From: Trichoplax adhaerens
Taxonomy: Eukaryota; Placozoa; Uniplacotomia; Trichoplacea; Trichoplacidae
DNA: 64,000 nucleotides
Direction: 5' to 3'
Assembly: GCF_000150275.1 (NCBI RefSeq)
Contig: NW_002060946.1
Coordinates: 2,747,454-2,811,453 of the forward strand
The position numbers and the translations under genes were made by a program. Each line of letters starts with the position of its first letter. The first letter of the stretch is position 1. Under the pieces are notes generated by a model. It did no database searches and was not told where the DNA came from. It saw nothing but the letters and a program-made list of their open reading frames with translations. Below, piece by piece: positions 44,142-57,704 of this stretch.

Positions 44142-45070
44142 TCGTTACATGCAACCCCGCGAGATATCTAAAAGATTTTTTATTATGTTAGAACATATAA
44201 GTATAACTGAATACGATTATGGCTTCTAATATTGAGGAGCATAATAATTTTTGTTATCCCTCACTTCATTTCTAAAGCATTACATATGTATTCGTACTGT
44301 AAGATACTGCACTATATTTCATGATGGTCGATACTGTATTCCACCTGAAATGTCATTATTGTAGTTGATCGTAAGACGTCAAGATACTATATTTTTAATC
44401 TATGTTATTCATTGCGATATGTCTACGTAACTGTTGGTTTCAAGAAACTCTAGACGTTAAAGTTTTTAATCAAATATACCAATAGTATTTTAAGATACTG
44501 CGATGCTTATACCTTTACTAAGCTAAAAATGTAAAAGTAAACCGTATCATGACATTAATATCTTTATGAGTTCGTATATATAAAAAATATAGCATGGAGT
44601 CAGGATGAAAATTTTGAATATTAGATGCTTCTACTCTAATAATACTCTATCCAATTGGATACACAATAATGTGGTATCACAACATGAAAATATTCTATTT
44701 ACAAATAAATGTTTTAATACTCCTACTACTTCAGTTATTGGTAGGTACTAAAGCTATTCTAAAATAAATTCGCTCCCAAAAATTAGTTAAATCTTCTACA
44801 ATCAAAGGGATATTATTTTTCCACGATAATATTTTTATTGCTACCGGATGATCTACTAAAATTTTAATTAGACTAGAAGAAGAGAAGCTACTCTACATAG
44901 GTAGTAAAGCCGCTTCAATGGTAGTACATATTGATGAGAATTCTTTGCCTATCGATATGTCGAACATATCATTGAAATAAAATTGCATTTAGTAGATAAG
45001 CAGTATAAAATATTGCAGATGTCTAAAAACCAGGTGATTCGTGAACGTATACTAAGAATCTCGAAAACTC
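44142..45070. other. Intergenic, CEP41 and AUH 3' ends facing
   Basis: About 930 AT-rich bases holding two 3' UTRs. I see nothing else in it. Confidence 0.6.
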
Positions 45071-47205
45071 TTAATTTCCGGTATACATTGGCTTTCTTTT
45101 TTCTGAAAAGGCCTTCAATCCTTCTATACGATCTTTCGTCGGAATAACCTGCAGTATAAGAGAATATATCAATTTAGAGTAGTCACATTAAATTGATACC
45201 TCTAAAGTATCTATAGTTTGATTGATAATTTACTTGAGCATAGTATGATTCTTCCAATGCAAGGCCAGTCGCTATATCTGTCTGTATTAATTTAAATTGT
45301 ATTTAGTGATTAATGATTCGTTAATGGAAAGTTTAGGTTCAGATAAAAATGAGAAAATTACGTCAAGATTAAGTAAATTAGATTATTAACTTACTTCTAT
45401 GCCACCATTAATTGCGGCTTTAGCCATCCTCACAGCTAAGGGTCCCTATAGTATATTTATTATAGTAAGACATAATTTCCTTTAGTGTGAAGAGGTCACT
45501 GCTTCTTAACTGAATGCCTTTATAACAACCTGTGGCAAAATTTGTTCAGCCAATGATACAGCAGCATGATAAGCTGCATCGCCTTCTACAGATTGCTCGA
45601 CAGCTTCTTCTACTAAACCTATTTTTGCAGCTTCATGTCCATTAAGAATTTTAGCGGAGAAAATTAACCGCTTCGCTTGTGCAATTCCTACAATTCGTGT
45701 TAAACGTTGTGTACCACCGGCACCAGGAATAATTGCCAACTTTGTTTCAACGAGACCTAACTTAGCATTTGAGGCTATTGAATATAGCAAGTTTATAATG
45801 TAGTTAGATTGCTATAATATTGACACACTGCAGATAATATTATACAGACTTATTTGCTACAGCAGGTCTTCATCTTAATAAATGCAATGGTACAAATAAA
45901 TAATCTAATGGATCGTATTGTATAAGATCTACTCGCATATACAAGTATACCTGCTAATCTAAAATCACATGCAAGAGCAATTTCCAACCCTCCACCTAAT
46001 GCAGCTCCATCTAATGCAGCAATTGTTGGCATTGGTAAAGCAGCAATACCAGATAATAAAGCTCGAAGACCAGATACGAAAGGTCCAACTTCTTCAGGCG
46101 GCATTTGCAATCGTTCTTTTAAATCTGCACCGGCACAAAAGATATTAGGTACAGCACTTCTGAGAATGACTACTCGGACGGATTTGTCATGCTTCACAGC
46201 TTCTATTGATTCTCGAAACTAAAAGACAAAAAAGTAGACATAACAAAACTGATTTGGCAGATTACAGTAGATGTTAACTTTGTCCTTTAGCAATACACTT
46301 CAAGGAAATTCAGCATGCAGCGAGTATAAGATGAAGTGATCTGAAGGGCAGTATGGAATTGCGTAATAAATTACAATATCAAAATTTAACCGTAAAAGAG
46401 TTATTGAAATATCAGACCACTACATTCAGTCTTGTCAGTCAATGACAGCGATTTGAAAAATCTGCACATGCATTGATTACAGCTTTTAGATCGCAGAGAT
46501 AATACAAAACGAAGGAGTATTTTGGATTCTTATACGAATCGCAGTTGGTGACATGGAGCTCAAAAATTAGTGATCATAATTCGTAATGCACTTTGGCCTA
46601 ACTTTGAATGTAAAGCGTCATTGCCTGTTAATACAAGACATTACACAGCTAAAAGCTGTGTAAAGAATAAAGAATAACAAGGTAATGACAGTAAGACTCA
46701 GCTATAAATATATTCCATAATAATACATTTGCAGGTCAAAGAAGTAAAAAGGTCATGATTGTATGGCTCCATATGCAGCCATCAATGTATCTGTTTATAC
46801 CGATATCTCGTCATGTTCAGCCTATCCTTACCTGGTTAGCAACGTGTTTACTTATAGCATTCTTAGCTTTGGGTCTATTAAACGTAAAGACAGTAATACC
46901 TGTTCGAAGTGATGGTGAAATAAGATCACTTTATAATCAATCAATAAACAAATCATACAATTTATTATCTACTCCAGGAAATTATGCTTAAATTGCTAAC
47001 CTTCCTGATCTCCGCTTAATCTTTCAGCATAAAAGTCATCTTTTATTGCTTCTGAACGTAAGGAAGAGTAGCAACATTGAGCACATCTGTTGAATGAAGC
47101 TGCTTGGCCATCGGCAACTTTTGCAGGTAAAATCCTCCTACTGGAAAGCATCAACCCTGCAGAAAATCGACTAAACCGATGCAAACTTGCCATGTTATGA
47201 TTCAC
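45071..47205 (-). CDS. AUH: Methylglutaconyl-CoA hydratase / AU-binding protein, mitochondrial
   Basis: Enoyl-CoA hydratase family enzyme that hydrates 3-methylglutaconyl-CoA to HMG-CoA in leucine breakdown; the vertebrate protein also binds AU-rich RNA. Exons in reading order: 47205-47001, 46899-46832, 46218-45951, 45774-45530, 45445-45395, 45281-45234, 45148-45071, giving 320 aa (human 339). The first exon is Arg/Ser-rich without acidic residues for its first 30 or so positions, as a mitochondrial presequence should be. Crotonase motifs: [44 protein letters not shown] (oxyanion hole, first catalytic Glu) and [19 protein letters not shown] (second Glu). The end [13 protein letters not shown] fits AUH rather than ECHS1. 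A second in-frame ATG at 47193 could also be used. It starts 506 bases from LTA4H on the opposite strand. Confidence 0.94.
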
Positions 47206-47711
47206 CTAGCAATATTACAGTAATTACTATTTACGTTAGCAGAGTAAACTATAAAAGATCTCAAGGCTATCCAATGGCAAATAACAATATTTGTAGTTCG
47301 TAAACGGAGGCAAATGGCCTGCTGCAAGTGTTGCACAGTAGATCATCAACGACGACAGTATGACCTCTGAAAAGCCCTTGAGAATCTATACAAAGTAGTA
47401 TACTCGTCCTACTGTAGTGCATTGTCTATAGCGCTTCATCACCGTACAGTATAGTAGCTCAGGCTCTCGTCGTCATCGTCGTGCTATCGGCATGAGAGTT
47501 AAGGCATAGAAATACGGCTCGCTGCAACGCTTCGTATTGCACAGTATGAACTACAGACTGCTACTGCGCACGGTACCTTAATGGCTCTCTTGACGCTGGG
47601 AGCCCAACTCCATGTTTACTAATTAATTAATTATTTAATTAATTCATTCGTCTGCAGTTCTCGAATCGACTTCTCCATTTCATCAACCTACGGATCCTAT
47701 CCAAGGCAACC
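47206..47711. promoter_or_regulatory. Shared divergent promoter region, AUH / LTA4H
   Basis: Only 506 bases separate the two start codons, so the promoters and 5' UTRs must share it. Its middle (about 47390-47600) looks richer in G and C than the surroundings, and a TTAATTAATTATTTAATTAATT palindromic stretch lies at 47621-47645. I see no clear TATA box for either side. The LTA4H start has good context (AACCATGG). Confidence 0.55.
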
Positions 47712-50700
47712 ATGGCTGACCCAACGTCTTTTTCTAACTTTGATCAATGTTTAGTTTCCCATATGTCTTTAGACTGGAGTATTAACTTTGATACGAAAAG
47801 AATTGAAGGAAATGTTACCCTGGCAACTCAAGTAGTAGCAGATGATGTGTCGAAATTGGTAATATTGCTGAATGCTTCAATTACTGGTGGAGCAGTTTCG
47901 ATGTGTATGATTGCAAATATAAATGTTACGATTACCTGAGTTGTAGTTAGAGAATTTTCCATATTGAGATATAATTCTATCTGAACTCAGTTATTATTAC
48001 TTAGGTATAGTTTGATTGAAAGGCTTCTCTAACTATTTCACGATTAATGTACCATATTAGAAGTGTTTTGGGAATCAGCTCGGTTTGTCAATGTGACTAA
48101 ATTTCCTGGCAAAATCGTTATTATAAAAATATTTCAATATTGCGATCAAATTTCAAGTAAATACTGTAATATAGTCCTGTAGAGACTCCAGTTGGCATTG
48201 CCCTGAAATCATAATGAAGCTCCGTAAAGTTAATGCAACCGATAGCAAACAATTACAGAATAAGATCATAATTATAATTAATCATTGTACTGTATACCGA
48301 CGTAATCTAAGGTATAAATCAATCTTACTTCTGCTATATCCGTGACTGATGGTAGTAATAGGCTTATCCACTATGTAGATAATTTAATACAGGAATCCTA
48401 AATTTAACCCAAACTGGACTGACAAGTTATACAGCATTTATTTGGATAGTAGTTAGCTGGAGCGGTGCAAGCTTAGTTAATGGCTCAAGCCGAGACCCAT
48501 CTAGTTGCTATGATAGACTGTGCTACGACCTACGGCAACATACGCTAGATCCATTATCTAACTTGCTAATGATAGTCTATACTGTAAGGGGATCACAACT
48601 CATTAATCTTTCCATCAATGTAAAAATATTTATATTATATTTATGTTTACCAAATTAATAGGCCTGTAGACATTTTACTGACAGAATTTACTCATTTATT
48701 TCTTCATTCTCGATATAGATCCTTGATACTCGTGATATAGCAGTAACTCGTATTTTTGATAATGACACGGGCAAGGATTTCAACTACAGCTTTACGGAAA
48801 ATATTCCAGCATTAGGGACCGCTTTAGAAATTCAACTATCTGAAACAATCAGGTTTGCTATTACTCACGGATTTACGCGTATACAGATAGGTATTTTTAA
48901 AACCCAATTTAGAATTCCAAATGATCGGTAATAATTATCAGGGGCGCTAAAGCGAATATTTGCATTGAATACAAAACTGACCCCAACGCTTCAGCAATAC
49001 AGTGGCTCGATCCTTTGCAAACTTCCGGCAAAAAGCAACCTTACATGTTTACTCAGTGTCAGGTAATTTGACTATGATGCTGCAAATAGGCCGAATAAAA
49101 CGGTCTACGAGCATTAACTGTATATCATAATTTGATATCTACACGATAAACTTTATTGTAATGTTATACTGTAGGCAATACATGCGCGAAGTTTAGTGCC
49201 TTGTCAAGATGTTCCTGGCGTTAAAATAACCTATAAAGCAAAAGTAAGCAAGCTGCTCTTTGATACTCCGAATAAAACTTTTTAACGACATAGTACTAAG
49301 AATAATAGTATACTTTAAAAGTGATTAATTGCCATTTACGTAATTATACGAGCTCTAACCGAAGAATATCTTATTAATAATTGAGTAGCTCAATGTACCC
49401 TCAGGTCTCGTTGCTGTAACAAGTGCTATTCGCCGAGGAGATGAGATCGATACCAAAGATCCTACTAGGAAAATATTTTTTTCTGAACAATCGGTAATTG
49501 TATCGATTTCTAAATATATCAGTTTATTAGTTACTACGATTCGCCTTGTTATAGTACTGTATTATTCATAGCGGATAAGGCAATTTGTTCTCTATTAAAT
49601 CAAATTTATACTTAAGGTAATATAATTATTATGTTTTTCTCATCAATCACCTTAATAAAATAAGGTTCCGATTCCAAGTTACCTGATTGCTTTAGCTGTC
49701 GGTGCATTAGAAAGCAGGTAATACGATGATTTTTATTATCTGATGAGAGTAGTATACTATATTTCAGCCTTATTTAGTCCCAGTTATAAGTTGCATATAC
49801 GTTTACTTTGAATTTTAATTATGATGTCGTAGGAGAATCGGGCCAAGATCTCATGTATGGTCAGAAAAGGAGACCGTAGACGCTGGTGCTTTCGAATTTT
49901 CAGAGGTAAACTATAAAATTTTCTTATTTAAGCACCTATAAATTACTTCTTTATAGCAATCACTTTAATTAATTATCTTCTATACTTGTTAGACTGAGAC
50001 AATGCTTAAAATAGCCGAGGACTTACTAGGGCCATATTTATGGGATCAGTATGATTTACTACTTTTACCACCATCATTTCCTTATGGAGGAATGGAAAAC
50101 CCTTGCCTTACATTTGTTACACCAACTTTACTGGTACAGTACTTATCTATGTACTAAGGATATGTATAATTACTGTACAATTATAGAAGCAATAATACAC
50201 GGTATAGAACGATTAATAATAACGGAAATGTGTAAAGATAAACTAGATCGTTACTAATAATTACTATGGTCCTTTATAATTACGACAGGCTGGCGATAAA
50301 TCTTTAGCAAATGTAAGTACTTTTCAATTATAAATATTATCACTCTTCGTTGTTTGTATTTGTTAACGTATCTATGACATACGACTGTAACCGTACGCGT
50401 ATAAATTGTGTATAAAATTAACGAATGTAAATAAAAGGTAATTGCACATGAAATCGCTCACAGTTGGACAGGCAATCTAGTAACTAACGCATCTTGGGAA
50501 GATTTTTGGTATGTATGTACTTTATTAAGTATTATACTTATTAATTAAATATTACTCCTATAGCGGATTTTAGTTACGAATGACGAAATTTTAATAATTG
50601 GTATAATTGAACAGGCTGAACGAAGGTCATACAGTATTTGTAGAACGTAAAATTGCCGGTCGAATGTTTGGAGAAAAGATGAGGCAGTTCGCAGCTATTG

Positions 50701-52376
50701 GTACGTAAGTATAATTGTGTTATGATCTCAGCTCTGATATTTGTAGGATACATGCAAAAGTGGATTAAATTGAATAGTAGTAAAATATTCAGCAATCCTT
50801 AATTATAACTCAATTCATTAATTTAAGGTGGATGGAAAGATCTGATGTATAGTGTAAGTTTTATCTTATTGTGTAAGCCGACACATTAAATCTTTAATTT
50901 TAAATCATTTCTTTATACTTAATCATGGTATAGTGCTGACTTTAGTTCTATTAATGTTTATTATCAGGTCAAGAGATACGGAGATAATCATCCATTCACG
51001 GCACTTGTACCTAAATTAGACAGAATAGATCCTGATGATGCGTTCTCCAGCGTTCCCTATGAAAAAGGTTTTGCACTCTTGTATCACTTAGAGCAAGTTG
51101 TCGGAGGTCCAGAGGTGTTCGAACCTTTCCTTAAGAGCTATATTCAGCATTTTAAATACAAATCATTAAAGACTTCGGAATGGAAAGATTATCTATTCTC
51201 TTACTTCATTGATAAAGTGAGAGTGCCATCTCGCAGTGAATTTTTTTAGGAATTAAAATTAAAATTTTTTATGTTAAGTGTAACGAAATTGTTAAACTTT
51301 ATAAGGACACTCAAGATGCTCTCGCGAAAGTCGATTGGGACGGCTGGATAAACAAACCCGGAATGCCTCCTACTACATTAGAGTAAGTTTTAGTTTATAT
51401 TCGTTAAAATATTCGGTTGAATTGTTAACACTACATTTAAATTGTATAGTTATTAACTTAATAGTTATAATTTGCAGATATGACACATCATTGGCCGATG
51501 CTTGCACAGAATTATGCAATCGTTGGTTAAAGGTAATAAAATAGAGATGTAGATTTATAGTCAATGAACGATCGCGTTAATTTCTAGAACAACCTGTACA
51601 TAGGCATCGGAAGAAGAACTGGAATCCTTTAGTAGTGATGATATTAAAGACTTTTCTTCTCCTCAAGTAATCGAATTTCTTTCCAAATTACTTGTTGAGG
51701 TAATATTTCTCTGCGTTACAACATGTTTACGAGTATGTAAGGAATGATTTAGTTTTGTTAAATGTAGATACACTTATTTAAAATGTAGGCACCGATTACA
51801 GTTAAGAAGGTAAAAGCAATGGATAAAGCATATTCAATGGGTACTCGCATCAATTCAGAAATTCGTTTTAGGTAGATTGTAAATTGCAAATATTTTTATG
51901 TACGATAATCACATCGACTATAATGTCGTTATTTTATTATAGAATAGAAGGTATTGGAGTTTACGCTTAGATCATTGATTTTTGTGTTCAATGTAATTTT
52001 ACTGATTGCACTGTAAATGTTATTATTTGTTACTAATATTACTAAAATACATGTGGAATTACATAGATGGCTGCGGATTTGTGTACGAGGTGGTTGGGAG
52101 AATTCCTATTCTGTAGCTTGTTCATTCATAACTGAACAGGGTCGCATGAAATTTGTTCGACCATTATATCGGTAATACGCGTATGATATGTAATACTTGT
52201 GATTTATTAAAATTTGCATGCTATACTAAGACTTGGCTGATTATATTATGAACGTGTTTAGGGATCTGTACAATAATGCAGCTTCTCGAGATCTAGCCAA
52301 ATCGACTTTTGGTCAAAATTGCAATTTTTATCATAATATAGCATCGAAGATGATTGCCAGCGATCTACAAATGTAA
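47712..52376 (+). CDS. LTA4H: Leukotriene A4 hydrolase / aminopeptidase (M1 family)
   Basis: Zinc aminopeptidase of family M1; in vertebrates it also turns LTA4 into LTB4. Nineteen exons: 47712-47858, 48719-48852, 48942-49062, 49175-49243, 49389-49493, 49665-49717, 49833-49905, 49993-50133, 50289-50312, 50438-50508, 50615-50700, 50828-50853, 50968-51216, 51306-51382, 51478-51532, 51604-51699, 51789-51871, 52067-52171, 52262-52376. They give 609 aa (human 611). GGMENP ends at residue 271, with the exopeptidase Glu at 269. Zinc ligands are H293, H297 (HEIAH) and E316 (WLNEG), with catalytic E294. Tyr381 in VPYEKG matches human Tyr383. Human Tyr378, which reacts with LTA4, is Phe here (F376). 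GRMKF near the end keeps the carboxylate-binding Arg and Lys. Aminopeptidase activity is well supported; LTB4 synthesis is not shown. Confidence 0.96.
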
Positions 52377-55300
52377 CTACTGTACGCATAAATGGCCTTA
52401 TTGCATTCGTTAGTAAAGTACTAGCAATTATGGCATTAAGATTACTCTTTACATTTAATTATGTACTAACTAAGAGAATGTTTCGAGCGCAGTAATAGAC
52501 TATCCAACGTTTTATAGTGCTATGATTAGTATAATAATACGACTTAGATATGATATAAGAGTCATTATATAATTTGTATTAAATTATTAGATGTTAAAAA
52601 ATAAATCTTTTGTTTTAGTGTTTAGTACAACGAGAGATCCATGCTGTCAGATAGTGCGAGTATGATGTAATTATAAAGCAATATTATCATTTTAATAAAA
52701 GTAGTACATTATCTTCAGTTATGTTTATTAACGTAGATATCTACGATCACCTCACATATTTGTGGATTACGATGTGATCGCTTATTGACTGTAGCTGAAA
52801 AGCAGTTATTGTTTATTCCAATCTATCAATCTTCAATTAATTATGCAAAAATGGACTATAGGCAGCTTGAGCTAACGCCTACGGCATCTAACTACAACTG
52901 CAAAACTTACTTATGTCATTTCGAATAATATCTCAAATGCTAGATGCATAGAATTGAATCACATATCAAGGAACGATATCTGCACTATCAGGAACACTTT
53001 TGCTCTACTAGAAGACTACACAAAGACTTAGACGCCTCGTATTTTACTTTAAACACTAAGTTTAAGAATTAACTTTATTACGCGATATATTGCATTTATA
53101 TACTCTTCCTCAATAGTTCATGAGTCATAGTTAGTACGATAAACTTTGGAATCATTCACTGAATTAGACATTAATTTTAGCTACTGCTCCCTAATGCAGA
53201 CAACTGTATTTACGAATATAGACATCTGATGACCAATACAGAATAGTTAGATTACGATACGTCCTATCACGGAACATTTCCACGATAATTTACAATCTAC
53301 CATAAGCAAGTTACAATCACAATGATTAGAATTGTAAGTAGATAATTCGCATTCCCTAATATAACTATTAATTTCAGTATATGTATATATGTCACTGTCA
53401 TATAAAGCCAGTGCTATATTAAAACACAGTATATCCAAATTAGAAATTAACCAAATAAGGATAAGCTAACAAAATTATCCTAACATAGATATTTCTACTC
53501 TAATACAGTATATAACACTGTCACAGTAACTAAGCTGTAAGTAACGTGATTTTTTTACCTTCCTTCTACAGCCATGGAATGAGAATGCGTAGAAATTATA
53601 CTCGCTATTTCTCGCTAAACTATTGAGGAAATTGATTGATTTACAATTAATTAAATTTTTTACTAACGATAAAAGAGTTAGCATAATATAGTTTTCGAAC
53701 TACTGTATGTGTATTACGATCTAGTTGTATTGTATTTTCAATGATATACAACAGTAATACATTCTTGAAGCACGAATTTTAGATGTTATGTAGTAGGTTA
53801 AAATTTACTATTACTGATAAAAATATTTATTATTTGTAATAGAATAAACCTAAACTATAGCTTCTTTATTAGTAAAGATTCAGTAAAAATTCAAAATTGG
53901 TAAATTATGCTTAATGATGTACAAACTATGAGTAATAGAATTCTGTAATATAGAATACATGGGGTGATTGCACAAGTTCCCATGCATTTTGAACATAATT
54001 GAACTCATGATAGTTTACTAATAAAATCAGTAAATTGTTTTCTCTGAAAATTAAGCTTACAAAAACTGAATTTATAGGGTAGATATTACAGATTAGAATT
54101 AGAACGCATAAATTTATTCATAGCTTCTATTTTAATAATTACTGATATTGAAAATGTACTCTGAAATAGCATATAACGTATGAATAAGGGTTTCAATAAA
54201 GTTTAGTGATTCAACAGTTAAGCGTAATGTAATTAAGGGTCGGTATTTCTTTTTATTAGGCGCCGTTTAGAGATCAATTTTTAAAATGATGTTACGATTA
54301 GATGTTAAAAAGTTAATTAAGTACCGATGCTCAGCAACGAACTAAGCAAATACCGTTCTTAGTTTACCTTTTATTTATCTATGTTACATACTTTGAGTAG
54401 GAAATAGGATATAATCCGTTATTAGTTACATTAATGGATTATAATTATTTACAAAATTAATGATGAGCCTAATTGCTTCAGCTATGCGTACGAATGCAAA
54501 GGAGCCACGTGCAGTAGCTAAGTAATAAAAATAGGAAGACATAAAATATTTATTTTTTGTCATTTAGTAAACAAAATAGGACATTTACGTCTATGAAATT
54601 GGCAAAAATGAACCTTTTTTGCCTGGTGATAAACGATGAAAAGTGAATATTATGTTAATTCACTAGAACTGACGATTTGCTTTACATTTACTGTATAGGT
54701 AAAACCGAGAGTACTAACAATTTTTAAGTGAGTTCTTGACACCTCGTGGATTGTACAATGATTTTTTCATATACAATCCGTTATTAATAGTTAGGTCTTG
54801 AATTGGTTTACGAGAAATGTTAAATTTATTAGTGTTTGATATATAAAATGATTCTAAAAGTAGGATGAAATGCATAAGATGACTAGTTTCCATTTGTAAA
54901 ATGAAGTTTTCCGTAAATTGAGCCGTGGAATCTCATTTCATAAGCAATATAGTCAAATATTTTAGATGATTAACTGTTTATTCCATCACCTAATCTTTTT
55001 TTGTATAGTGCATGCTAATTTTACAATATAGTAATAATGATGTCATATATTTTAGCTGATGAAGGTTGATTGGTCAAGGTTGTATCAGACGAAATAAGTA
55101 TTGTATGCATAAGATGCATTCATTTACATATCAAGTTAACTTATGAAAAAAATAGCATGAGTGGGACAGTAAATTAACTCCTCCTACTCATTTACAGTCT
55201 TTCTACTATTAGAATTTAAAATTCTTTGTCAGTAAGAGTTTATAAACTAAATAAGTAGCCATTTAATCTTACGTGACAATTTCAATTTTGCCATGCCATT

Positions 55301-57704
55301 GGTAGGTGTGTTTTTTACCGCGGTAAACAGGCATTCTATTTTTTGCGGAAGATTCCAGTAAAATGGCTAAAAAGCAAATAGATAAAAGATGATTGCTTAG
55401 TCTCAGTGATTGTTGGTATCTGTGAATAGGTAGTGATAAAAGTTTGAATATAGCAGCTAATAGAAGTTAGTTGAAATCTTTGGGATATAATCGTAAAAAG
55501 AGATCAACACATTTAAACCTATATCGTCTCTATTTTAGCCTTCTGCTTTCACATGACCAATGTTATTGCCTACGCTCAACTAATGCGTGGTCTATTATCT
55601 CTATATTTATTACTTCATTTTGATATGCTAAGATACTACCGGTATGTAGTATTCTATATTCAATCGAAAATAGCAACACCCATATTAGAGGCTAAATTAA
55701 TGTCTCAAATTAACTTCAATTTCAAAGAACTACAACTGCATTTCATTCTGAACCAATTGGATTGTTTTCTCACTGATGCATCGTATCTTGCAATCAATAG
55801 AAGTAGCATGTTGTTTTTAGCGATTAATATGCATTCCTTTCCCGTTCAGACTCCTTAATTGCAATCCTGATTCTTAATTAACGGAATGAATTTATTTCCT
55901 ATAAGATATAGAATTCTATGTCTGATTCTGACTGGCTTTCGCAAGTATTAATTCAGATTACTGTTTATATTCTATTACATTATGTAATGCATGAGCGTTT
56001 GCTCTGTAAATAAATATGACATAGCACATTAGCATAGTCTCAATAACTTATTCAAATTAAATAACTAGGATCGAAGTCTATTTAATTCTTTAGTTGTACT
56101 TTGTGTTATTCAGATAGAATCTATAGAAAAAGCTATACATGACAAGAAATATAGCATTACGTAATGCTAAAAGAGTCTTAAGGTAGGCGAGTTTTGTGGA
56201 AAAAAAAACTCGTGTATCATCCTATATTTTTAATGCCGTTGAGGCAACTAAAATACGATCATTCAGTATAATCTATGTATGATTATAATTAGGTGGATTA
56301 AGGAAAATTTTTCCTTAATAAATCCTTAACAATTGTTTATTATAACTTGGATTGAGCATGGCAAAGCAAATGGTCCATGCTAGCTATAAAAAAACAACAA
56401 AGTTTTCAAATCACGACCTCTTACAGGTGTTTACTTGATCACATATAACAGACATTGTATAGGCAATCATACATAAGTTAGAAAGCAGAATATCAAATTG
56501 CAATATGGTAACTGGCAAGGCGAATGAGTAAAAACGAGGCAGTAGAATATCAAATCAGATTAATTACGACAACAGCACTAGCAACTGCGTGGTTGTTCAT
56601 CAACGTAAGAATGTTTTACGGAAAATTATTAACTTTTCTATTATTTATCTGGCAATTTTCAATAGACATAGTATCAATTAGGGGGTCATTTGTGGTGTTA
56701 TGAAATGATAGAATATATATTAATGTAACGTGATTGGTTATGCTTCTAAATAATAAGCAGGAATTAACAATTTACCCAATGGATTCATGAGAACAATGAT
56801 GGCTCTTAGCTCATGATGGCCGTTAATGTTCATAAAGCATCTATTTAATTACTGTTACTAAATGATGAAGATCAACATCTCCGTAAATACATATTTAATT
56901 AAATAATTATTTCAACCGTAAAATGATGACAATAAAAGCTTGTCATTCAAACTAATAGCTATTATATTCGATGCGCTCGACTATCTATATAAATAGCAAG
57001 TTTTCCGAATTGCCAGGTTATTTCAGCAGCGATCAGATTAGTGAATCTCTCCTATCGGATTGTGATACAATTTGACATTATTGGTTCGTCTAGAACTTGC
57101 AAATTTTTCGTTTATAATATGCATGAGACTAATTATTTATTATAGGCAAATTACGGTTTAGGTTTTTATATTACATCATTTTCTAAATTTATTTGATTAT
57201 TCATGACTTTTGGATGATTTAAACTACTGTTTATCTTATGTAAAATTTATATAAAAGCCGTAACACCCTTCCATTTTTAAACAGATCTTTAGCATTTTTC
57301 ATTATTGCAAAATCCATCTACTTAAAAAACAAACCGTCATACCTAGCTATTTGCAAATCATTTATCACGGCACCTTGTCCAAATTAAAGTAATTTGCAAA
57401 CTAGTTATCGTTCCGTTATTATCGTATGGATAGAATTAGAACCTATAGTTATTACAAGGCTTGATAGAGCAGAAAATTATTTTGCAAATATCTCAATTTT
57501 TGTTGAATTTGTGTGCGAGTATATTTTTTGCTAGTGTCTATAGATAGGCATTAATTTGTATGTTACGAGGTCACTAAAATAGAATAGTGAAGATGTGCTT
57601 AGTATGACTAAGATAGACAAAACCTTAATTATATCATGAAATTTTAACTACAGTATTATATATAATGTGGTTTTTTAATTTAAATTTTAGAATTTTCTTT
57701 CAAA
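52377..57704. other. Intergenic, LTA4H to MOXD1-like
   Basis: 5.3 kb, AT-rich, with no gene I can name. An open frame of 101 codons (55553-55858) has no family match and no splice context. A short piece at 56524-56604 starts with ATG, encodes a hydrophobic stretch (ALATAWLFIN) and ends at a GTAAGA donor, but I find no convincing next exon. Confidence 0.5.

Noticed and set aside
55553-55858. 101-codon open frame on the plus strand
   Set aside because: It has no recognisable family, no neighbouring exons and hydrophobic, Leu/Ile-rich content as expected of chance frames in AT-rich DNA.
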